64,000 nucleotides of DNA from Metarhizium brunneum (taxonomy: Eukaryota; Ascomycota; Sordariomycetes; Hypocreales; Clavicipitaceae): positions 3,720,001-3,784,000 of the forward strand of contig NC_089424.1 in the NCBI RefSeq assembly GCF_013426205.1. The letters are read 5' to 3'. The notes under the pieces were generated by a model. The model was not told the origin of the DNA and ran no database searches. It saw only the letters and a program-made list of their open reading frames with translations. Numbering within the stretch: the first letter of the stretch is position 1; each line of letters starts with the position of its first letter. Shown here in pieces: positions 54,101-64,000 of the stretch. The translations under genes and the position numbers were made by a program.

Positions 54101-57100
54101 ATTATATTAGCTAATTATATCTTAAGACCTTTTATCTAATCCTATAAACCTTCTTATAAAATAAATAAGTAAAATGCCCTCCTTAAGTTAATAATTAGAA
54201 ATCTAGTTAATATACCTACTTATTCCTTTTATTAAGATTAAGGCCTTTAAAATTATAAGGCATTTAATATAAACTTGTCCTGTTATTATAAGTATATTTA
54301 TTTAAATAGGTTTTACTATAATATAAATCCTCTTACCCCGTAGTAGTTATATTATATTAGTACCTAATACTAGAAAGCTAAGTCTAAGTTAGAAGCTACT
54401 AAGGAAGAACTTAAAAAGGTAAGCGCTAAAGTGTATTACTTATAAAAATAAAAGAAATTATAGCTTAAGAAAATAATATATATAGTTATATATAATATTA
54501 ATAATATTAAAGAGTTAAAATATATAGAATATAAGGAAGTAAAATAGCTTTAAAAGGATATTAATATTCTTCTTACTCCTTTTAATAATTTAGATTTTAT
54601 GTTGGTTTATTTCTTAGATACTAAATTTAATATTAAGTTTTTAAATAGTGCTTATAAAATTAATTAAGATATATTTCTTAGGAATAAAACTATTTAAGTA
54701 ACGTTAAGTAGTTTATAAGGTTTTTAGCTGGTTCTTAGGTGTTTTTAAAGTTTAAATATCCCTTTTACTTAATAAGATAATAATAATTCTTTATATTTCC
54801 TTATACTTTAAGTATCTATTTAACTTTATATTTATTAGTATTTTTTATTATAATATTTATAATAATTATAGATTTATTTAATACTTTCTTTAATAATAAT
54901 ATATAAAATATAAGATGGATTCTTATTTTATTTAATAATAATAATTTATAATTAATATTTAAGATTTTTTATTTAATAAGAAATAATTTAATCTTTTTTT
55001 AATTAAGTTTATTATTAGGTTATTTTATTTTAATATTTTTATAAATAAGGTATACTTTATATCCCTCTTTTAGGATTAATATTAATAATCTCTTTTTATT
55101 TATATAATACTTTATTTAGTTTTATAAAAATATTTATTCTTATTATAAATGCTTTTATATTTTTATTATAATTACTATATATATTATAGCTACTAGCGCG
55201 TTTACTTTTTATGTTATATATATCTTAATAATAAGGTTAAACCTATAATTTACCCTAAATAATAATATCTTTATATTATTAATCTTAGAGCTATTATAAG
55301 CCTATTATGCTAGTAATAGCTATTCTATTTAATTATTCTATTAGTAATTAATATAGCTTTATAGATATTATTTAAGTATCTGGTTTAAGATTTTTATTTA
55401 TTTATTTAATTATAAATAAAATACTATAAATAAGCTTTACTTAACTTTTATGGTTTTTATAAGGTATTTTTAAAAGTTTAATATAAATAATTTATTATAA
55501 TTTAATATAAGCTTTATTAATAATCTATATTATATAATAATTATCTTAAAAAATATATATATTAAGTTCTTAGTATTACTTGATTTTATATAAGGAATAT
55601 AATAGGTATATTTTATAAGTTTATTAATAATAACTAAGATATTATTATAAGTAACTCCTATTATTAGTTCCTTAGACTTTAATAGTTTAATAATAAAGTT
55701 TATAATAATAGTTTATTATACTCTCTTAGATAGTAATATTAGTTATAATTTATTATATAATATATATTATATTACCTTTACTTTATTATATATATTATAT
55801 TTCTTAATAACTTCTTATATTATTTTCTTACTTTTTAAGAAGTTATATAATCTTCTTATTTTATTAATTATTTTCTTTATACCTTAATATTTATATAAGG
55901 GGTATTTATATATTTCTTTAATAAGCTACTCTTAAAGTATATTAAGAATATACTATTATTTATTATATAAGAAAGTCTTATTTTCCTTAAATAAATATAT
56001 TTTTATTTCCTAATTATTTAAATAATTATTATTTTTAATATATAATATAATCTATTATATCTATATTTTATCTGGCTTAACCTACTAGGTTATATTAACT
56101 TCTTAGGTGCCTAATATAAGGTTCTTATTCTTAGTAATATATAATAAAGGTATATTATTTATTTATTTATTTAATTTTAAATCCTTTTTTTAGTTAAGTA
56201 TATTTACTCTTTTATTTTTAGATCCTTTATAATATATAATCTTAAAATCATAATTTATAAGGGTTTTATACCATTTAATCTATTATTTATTTAGATCCTT
56301 TATAATTAAAAATAATATAAGATTTTTATAATTAATATAAACCTTAATTTAATACTTTACTCTTATAAAATAATATTTTTATTCTTTAAAGCACTTAATA
56401 ATAGCTATAAGTTCTTTATTATAAATCCTATAATTAAGTTTAGGTTTATAAAGTTTTTTTAAAAAGAATATAATTAAGTATAATCTCCCTTAATTATCTT
56501 ATTATCTAAGTTATTTACCTAGTATAAAATCTAAGGCATTTATTTTAAGCTTATAAGGTTTATCCTAATTAAGTACTTTTAATATAAGTTTTTTTATAAC
56601 TAATTCTTTTATTTTTTAGAATACTATATCTTTAAGTTTAATTTATTTAAAGCTAATTTCTTTCTTTATTAAGTTAATAAAAAGTTATAAAATATCTTTA
56701 TATTTACTTAAGAACTTCTAATAAAAGTTTATAAATATAATAAATTCTCTTACTTCTTTTAGGTTAATAAGTATTAACTATTCTTAAATAGTTTTAATCT
56801 TTTTTAAGCTTATTTATACTTTTTTATATATAAGTATATAGCCTAAAAAGTATATAATTTATTTATAAAACTAGTATTTAAAAGCCTTAACTAAGAGTTT
56901 ATTATTTTATAAGGTTTATAATATCTTATAAATATATTATTTATATTCCTTAAGTATATTTAAATAAATAAGGATATTATTAAGATATATAACCATAAAT
57001 ATCCCTAATTATTTTTATATAATTATATTAATTATCTTTTAAAATATTACTAGTACGTTAATAAGTCTAAAAGGTATTATTAGGTACTTATAGTATTCTT

Positions 57101-60100
57101 TACTAGTTTAAAATACTATTATTTACTTATAGCTTTCTTTTATTTATATTAGATTATAAGCTCCTTTTAGGTTAAGTATAATAAATTATTTAGTTTTCTT
57201 AACTTTATCTTATATTTTAGTTATAAGTAATAATAAGTATTAATTCTTAATTATAATCTTATTTAAGTATTAATAATTAATATATAATTATAGTTTTTTA
57301 TTTTTCTTTAATACCTATAAGATTAAGTATTTTATTAAGGACTTTAATAGTTATATATATCCCTTTTTTAGTATATCCTTTAAATACTTTTTAAGTGCTT
57401 TATTTTACTTAAGGTTTTAGGGATAAATCTTATTAAATATTAGTTTAATACTAGGCTAAAGTCTAATTTTATAATTCTAGTATAAATACTTTAGTAGTTT
57501 TATTTCTAGCTTTTTATTAAATAGCTTATTATACTTTAAGTATTTCTTAGGAATTTTTATTATCTTAGCTTTTAGCTTTTTAGTAATTATATATATTCTT
57601 AAAAGCCTATTATAATCTAAATAAGGTGCTTTTTATAGGCTACTCTTAGTATTATAATTATATCCTAGTAAATCCTATTAAAGTTAGTTAATTCTTTAAT
57701 TAACTTATAGATTACTTACTTATAACCAGGGTATCCCTAATATAATATTATGTTTTAAGATTACTATAATATTTAATATAACCTAGTATTTTATACCTTA
57801 TATATTAATAAGGAGATTTACGATTTTTATATTAATTACTTTATAGCTATACTTTATTATAATTCTTTTTATAGTTATAAGTTAATAAGGCTTATTTTTA
57901 GGTATCTAAGGTAATTATAATTTATTAATAAGATTTAATAAAATAAAATTTCCTTATACTTTATTATTAATTATTACTTAGATTTTTCTTCCTATTATAA
58001 TTATATTAACTATAAGGTATATAGTATTATTAATATTTATAATATATAAAGACTTATTAGATCTTTATTAAGAAATTAATTTTAATTATAATAATAGTTA
58101 TTATTTTTTAATTTATTATTCCTTTCCTCTTATTATTATTTAGCATATATCTTTAAGCGCTATTATTAGTAATTATTTTTTAGCGTTTTATTAAAGCTTC
58201 CTTAATAATTACTTAATTTATTATTTATATTAATTAAACTTAGACTAAGTAAGTTACTTATAATTATATAATTCCTTTTATTCTTATATTATAAGGCTAT
58301 AATTTAAGTAGTATATATATTATTCTTAGTATAATATAACTTTTTATTTAATATTTTTAAATTAATTTATTATAATTTTAATTATATTATAAGGGTTATT
58401 CTTTTCCCCTTTTATTCTTATAAAAACTATTTATTACCTTACTTATTACTAAGGTATATATAATAATTATTATTATAATAAAAGGTCTAATTAAGGAGTT
58501 TATATTTAATTTTAAGTTTATTTTTCTTAATTAAATAATTTACTTCTTCTTAGATTAGTTCTAGTAAAGGTTTACTCTTTAATAATAGTATTTAATACTC
58601 TTAAAAGTTATTAGGTATTAGTTAAGTTTTAAATTCTTAATCTTTATTTAAATTAATATTATTTATTAATATATAATTTCTTTTATTATTTATTATACTA
58701 AGATTTTATATAAGTAATTCTTCTTAATTAATTATATAAAGTTTCTTACCTTTTATAATAAGCTTTTATTATTTCTTAGAGGCTTAGTACTTATTTATAA
58801 AGTATTTAATCTTATTATAATTATAATAAGTCTTCCCCTTTTTCTTATTTATAGCGTTAAGTTCTATAAGTCTAGCATAGTATTTATATATAGTAAAGGT
58901 TTATTATAGTTTATTATTATTAGGTTTATTAAACCTAATATAAAATTTAAACTTCTTATAACTTTTTTTATAATATTATTTATATAAATAATTATTTACT
59001 TTAATAACTATTTTAATAAAGTTATTAAATAACTCTAGATAATCTTCTTAGTAAATATTATCCTTTACTTTTTCTTTAAGTTCTTAATAAAAAACTTTTA
59101 TTTTTAGTTTAATATTTTAATTAAGCTTTACTATAAGGCGTTTAAACTCCCTAGTATAATAAGCTATAGATCTAGTCTGCTTAAGTTAGGTAAGCTATTA
59201 CGTAGCTTTCTTATACTTATTAGGGTTTTTAAATATAATAAATAGTTATTTTTTAAAGGTTTTATAATTAAAGAAAATATAAATAACTTTTACTTTAGCT
59301 TTAATATTATACTTAAAATATATATAAAGGGTTAGCTCTTATTATTTTATAGCTTTTTTAGTTAAAAGGTTATTAATATAAAGAATTTATAACTTAAGTA
59401 TTATATAGATTTTCTTATTAACTTAAAGGTAAGCTTAGGCTTATATAAGAAAGTTTCTTATATTACTCTTATAACTATTATATAGTTTTAGCTTAAGGAA
59501 TTTTAGTATATTATTAGTATTAATAAAGGATATAAATATAAAATTTTAAACTATTATAAGTTTCTTTTCTTATACCTTAAGTTTTTTATAAAGATTATTT
59601 TATTAATTAAGAAGCTATTAATTCTACTTCTTTAATTTAATAATCTTATTATAAAGGTACTTTATTATCTCCTTAAGGTTAATAATTTTTTTACTTAAAG
59701 TAAATATCTTAGAAATTATTATTACTTAAAGTTTTAAGGTAACTTATTAAATAAAATTAATTAAAATATAATAATAGCTTAGATTCTAAGGTATAATAAG
59801 TTTATTTCTTAGGAAGTAAGTTAGGTTAAATACTATAAAGTAGCTTTTAAGTAGTATTATAATAAGGCTATTAAGAGTATAACTCTTAATAATAAAACTA
59901 TTACTTAGATTAATTAATAAAGATCTAGATTATTAGATTATAAGAATACCCTCTCCTTAAGTACTTATTTATCTCTTTATTATAATCCTAGATTATTTAG
60001 ATTACTTAATAATCCTAATAATCCTATCTTATTAGATTATTTATATAATCTAATAAGCTATTATATGACCTGATATCCTTATTAGTTAGTAGCTATGCCT

Positions 60101-62479
60101 ACCCTTGCCGGTGCGGCCTAGCTTCCCGCGTCTTGTGCAGTGACGTTCGTAATAGATTTCTTAGGAATTAAGAAGATAGTTAAAAAGGTTATTAATAAAT
60201 ATATATAATACAAGAAAAATAAGGCTTTATAATATAAGCTATATAAAGAATTATAATTATTATTAGTACTAATATAACTATAGGAATTAATAGCTTTTAA
60301 TTATATTATAAAGCTATTAATATTAAAAGAACTAATAACTAATATAAAATATAATAGTATATTTATAGTTATAAATAGACTTATAAAGTATAAATACTTT
60401 TTATTATATAAAGAAGTAAATAATATAAAAAAACTTATATATATATTCTTATAAATAATAATAAGTAATTATAAATTATTAAAAGAAATTATATTAGATA
60501 AAAAAAGTATATTTACTTTTAAGTTTTAATAAGTATTTATAGTATAACTTAAAATAAATTATAAGTTAAGTATTATATATTATTTATAAATAAATAAATA
60601 AATAAAAAAATTAAATTAAACACTTAAATAGTATTTATAATACTATATTAATTATTAATAAAATAATTAGGTTAAATAGTTATTTATAATATAATTAGCT
60701 TATAATAGCTTAATATTAGAATTAATAAAGTAAATACTAGCTTATACTAATTATAAATTTAATTCTAAAGTATTTTAAATATAACATAAAAAATTATAAG
60801 TAAAATAAGTAATATTATAAGTAAATAAACTAAAAAAATTATATAAAAAAATATAATATAAATTAGAATTTATATAAAATAAAATAATATAATATTATAA
60901 TTATAAAAAATTAAAAAAACTAATTTTTAAGAAAAGAAATATAATTTACTTATTCTAATAAAATATTAAAATAATATAACTAAGTAATAAACTAAACTAT
61001 AAAAAATTAAAACTATTTATTATTAAAAAATAAATATTAATAAATAATTATAAATTATTATTATTAAAAACTATAAAAAATTATTTTATAATATATATTT
61101 TACTTCTTAAAAAGGTATTAAATAATATATTAATAAAAAAAAATATTAAAATTATAAATAAAATAAAATATAAAGTAAAATAAATTCTAGATATAAAAAT
61201 AAGAAATAAAACATATTAATATTTTATTAAATAAAAAAGCTATAAAAATAAGAAAAATATATAAAAGCTTATAAAGTATCTAAAAAATTACTAGTACTTA
61301 TTATAATAGTATTACTAGTAGTATTTAATAAGATATCCTTAAATATAATATTTTAATCTAATATATTAATAGCGCTTAAAAATTATATATTAATAATAGC
61401 CTTAGATTTATAATACTTTTTCTCTTTTAACTTATTTAGTAATTATAAACTTAAGTAAGTTATTTATTAACCCTTAATAACTAACTATTACTTTTAATAA
61501 TATAATTATATTAAATAGGCCAGCGCTTTATTTAACTTAGCTTAAGCCTTAAGTATTTACTTTTTTACTCTTTTTTTCTCTTAATTTAAATATTTTAATT
61601 TAGAAATAATATAATTAATTATAAAAATACTTATTAATAAAAAATAATAATATATAAAAAAATACTTATATAAGCTAATTATAATACTAAAAGTATTATA
61701 AGAATACCCTTACTATATATATTCCTTATACTTAAAGGAACACTTAATTATTTTATAATAAAAACTATAAGTAAAATAAAAGGAATATAATATAATATTA
61801 TAACTAAATAATTTAATAAAATTAGTTAAATAATTATTTTATAAAGTAAAAAAAACCTTTAATAAGGGATTTTTTTACTTTTAGGTATAAGAAATAATAA
61901 TATAACTAGATATAATATTAAAAGGATATTATAAAAAATAAAAAAAAAGAGAAACTTATTAATAAAAGAAAAAGATAAAGGAACTACTTATAAAATAAAG
62001 CCTAGGTCTTAAGAATAAAACTATAGGAAAGAGGATATTATATTATAACCTAGTATATAAGCTATAAGTTAGGCCGGCTATATAAAGCTATTAGGTAGTA
62101 TAAGTATAATAAGCTATAAAATATTAGTTAGTATAATAAAACTAATAAAAAAAATACTTAGTTATTATAAGTAAATATATATAATACTTACTAGTATTTA
62201 AAAGTAAATATTAAGAATACTTACCTTTATAATAATTAATAATTATAATATATAAGAACCCCTAAATTCACTTTATAAATAGCTTTTAGCTTTTTAGCTT
62301 TTAATATAAATTATTATATTAAATAAGCTTTACTTATAACTTTTTAACTCTAATTATTTAGTTATAATTTATAACTTATTATTAATATAATACCTAACTA
62401 CTTAGATTAACTACTCTAGTAGCTTTACTAATATAAACTATAACTAGTTTATCCCTTAGGAACCTTAGCTGTTATAATA
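48126..62479 (+). mobile_element. RIP-degraded Ty3/Gypsy LTR retrotransposon (outer element)
   Basis: Two LTRs of about 438 bp, 48126-48563 (starting TGTTATAACC) and 62041-62479 (TATTATAACC, ending TTATAATA), share long blocks such as GTTAGGCCGGCT and AATACTTAGTTATTATAAGT. The inside is extremely A-rich on the plus strand. At about 52472-52550 it reads IIYLNNILIFLKTLKNYKK, the reverse transcriptase active-site region with both catalytic Asp (YLDD) turned to Asn, as G-to-A change would do. Before 53610 and after 60155 it reads like the integrase H2C2 finger (LAYKY, YKILDKI, then FLGIKKIVKKVINKY). The coding strand is therefore plus. A second element is nested at 53617-60154. Without it the element is about 7.8 kb. 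All frames are full of stops. Confidence 0.85.
53617..60154 (-). mobile_element. nested Ty3/Gypsy LTR retrotransposon with perfect target duplication
   Basis: LTRs are 53617-54004 and 59767-60154, each 388 bp and colinear. The left starts TGTAACGGTGGCTTAGG; the right ends GACGTTCGTAATA (CA end changed to TA). The 5-bp duplication GATTT flanks it (53612-53616 and 60155-60159). The inside is T-rich on the plus strand; the minus strand at about 57003-56940 reads FMVIYLNNILIYLNILKEYK, again reverse transcriptase YLDD changed to YLNN. It is therefore a Gypsy element inserted in reverse orientation into the outer element's integrase region. Frames are destroyed. The last roughly 60 bp of the right LTR remain GC-rich. 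Confidence 0.9.
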
Positions 62480-62481
62480 AT

Positions 62482-63460
62482 AAAAAAAATAATTTTTTAT
62501 AATATATAAAAAATTTTAAATTTATTTTATAAATAAATTTTAATTTCTTAGCTTTTAATATAAATTATTATATTAAATAAGCTTTACTTATAATTTTTTA
62601 ATTTTAATTATTTAATTATAATTTATAATTTATTATTAATATAATACTTAATTACTTAAATTAATTATTTTAATTATTTTATTAATATAAATTATAATTA
62701 GTTTATTTTTTAAGAATTTTAATTATTATATATTAAAAGCTTTTATTTAAATTATTATTATATTACTTTAAATAATATTTAATAATTATTAAAATAATAC
62801 TTATAATATTTATTTTATTTAAAATAATTATATTATTAATACTTTAAAAATCTTAAAATTTTAAACTTTAAAATTTTTTAAATATACTTATATAATTATA
62901 TTAATAAGTTAAATAATTTAGCTTTAAATATTAAATACTTATATTAAAATAAAAAAACTTAAAAAAAATTATTAAGCTTAAAATATTAAAATTTTATAAT
63001 AATAACTTAAAAATACTTTAAAAATTCTTAATTTAACTTAAAATATATTATTAATTTTACTTAAATAAATTAATTAATATATAAATAAAAATATTATATA
63101 TTAAAAAATATATAATAAGTATTATATTTATATAATTTAAATTAATTATATAAAATTATTTTATTAATATAAAAAATAATTAAAAAAATAAAATAAAAAA
63201 AATATTTATTAATTATAAAAAATTTAAAAAAATAATTAAAAAAATATTTAAATTAATTAATAAAATAAAAATTATAATTATTTATATAAATTAACTTAAA
63301 TAAAAAAATTTATATTAAATTATATAATATATTTTAAATAAGTTATTTTAATATTAAATTAAAAAAATAAGTTATTTATATTAGCTTTTTTTAAAAAATT
63401 AAAAAAAAAAATTAAAAATAAATTATATTAAATTATATTAAATTATAATAAAAAAAATAA
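62482..63460 (+). mobile_element. partial second copy of the outer Gypsy element
   Basis: Sequence from about 62495 matches the outer left LTR from about 48335 onward and continues through the LTR end into internal sequence equivalent to about 48565-49290. It starts mid-LTR right behind the outer right LTR and stops near 63460. Substitution to A/T is even heavier than in the first copy. Confidence 0.7.
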
Positions 63461-64000
63461 AAAAAAGGCTAGTTAATTACCAGGACCTACTAATAATATA
63501 ATTAATAGCTATACCTAGCTAATTTAATAGTAATATATAATTTAAAAAACAGTATATATATTATAATATATTAAATTTACTAGCTTAAAAGGTGATTTAT
63601 AACTTTATATGCTAGTAAAAGCCTATAACTCTACGCGTTAAAAATATATATAATAATAATAATAACTTATAATTATATAAGTTATACTCTAAAAAACTTA
63701 AAGTAATCTAATATAATATAAATTAATAAAGTTTATACCTAACTTTTATAAAGCCTATTATTTTCCTTATAATTACCCTATTTTACCTTTATATACCTAA
63801 TTTAAATAAATTACTTTATAAAGTAATTACTTATAAGTCTCTGGCTTTATATTACTTCTTAAAGTATTATAGCTTCTTACTTACTAATATTAGACTTAAT
63901 TAGTAATTAATAACCTTATTATAATTATAATTAATACTAAAAAAAGTAATAAGCCTAATATAAGTAAGTTACTTATTATAACTTTAAGAATTAAAGCTAA
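63461..64000. repeat. other AT-rich repeat, unidentified
   Basis: Composition shifts slightly at about 63465 (GGCTAGTTAATTACCAGGACC) and no longer follows the Gypsy element. It is probably the edge of another degraded transposon running out of the window. Confidence 0.4.

Noticed and set aside
48126..62479. Mitochondrial DNA insertion or A/T-rich satellite as origin of the low-GC block
   Set aside because: Paired LTRs, a target duplication and recognisable reverse transcriptase and integrase traces identify retrotransposons.
47300..64000. CRISPR-like or regulatory repeat arrays in the AT-rich block
   Set aside because: The periodicity is explained by LTRs, short AT minisatellites and extreme base composition in RIP-damaged transposons.
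1..64000. tRNA, rRNA or other structured RNA genes
   Set aside because: I looked for tRNA B-box-like GGTTCGAATCC and conserved rRNA segments by eye and saw none; a covariance-model search would be decisive.

Overview
The window looks like accessory sequence from a filamentous ascomycete, most likely a sordariomycete (inferred). The evidence is: many short (48-79 bp) GT-AG introns with CTAAC-like branch points; fungal gene families (NLR with 42-residue TPRs, AflR-like regulator, Zn2Cys6-style promoter motifs, PKS-NRPS parts); and a roughly 17 kb AT-saturated block of LTR retrotransposons whose damage looks like repeat-induced point mutation (RIP, C-to-T at CpA).

Layout. 0-18 kb is gene-poor: a Helitron/Pif1 helicase scrap, a secreted M43 metalloprotease (three exons), a small secreted protein, a styrene-oxide-isomerase-like membrane protein, a two-exon unknown, a jacalin-like lectin, a decayed protein kinase between two related LTRs, and a MetE-like protein. 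18-34 kb is the wreck of a cytochalasan-type PKS-NRPS cluster: P450, lipocalin-like protein, MFS transporter (one nonsense codon), alpha/beta hydrolase, PKS-NRPS remnant, intact Diels-Alderase-family gene, intact trans-enoyl reductase, and a regulator that has lost its DNA-binding end. 34.8-37.9 kb is one intact NLR gene (PNP-NACHT/NB-ARC-TPR). 38-45 kb holds an unknown two-exon gene, a pepsin-family aspartic protease and a hAT transposase deletion derivative. 45.5-47.1 kb holds two short LTRs around a minisatellite, and the 5' end of a PKS ketosynthase cut exactly at an LTR edge. 47.3-64 kb is AT-rich retrotransposon sequence: a Ty3/Gypsy element on the plus strand with a second Gypsy element nested inside its integrase in the opposite orientation, followed by a partial second copy of the outer element.

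How the genes fit together. In cytochalasan pathways a PKS-NRPS with trans-acting enoyl reductase makes an aminoacyl polyketide, a terminal reductase domain releases it as an aldehyde, a hydrolase helps ring formation, a lipocalin-fold Diels-Alderase closes the macrocycle, and P450s oxidise the product. All these parts are recognisable here, but the core synthase cannot be functional: it has lost KS-AT-DH, the middle of C-MeT/psiKR and nearly all of the C and A domains, and carries stops and frameshifts. The tailoring genes remain open. Three promoters in the cluster share a CCTCCGAA / CATGCCG motif, plausibly the site of the lost regulator. The most interesting items are the half-dead cluster with its LTR-truncated ketosynthase start, the eukaryotic styrene-oxide-isomerase homologue with every known catalytic residue, and the NLR.
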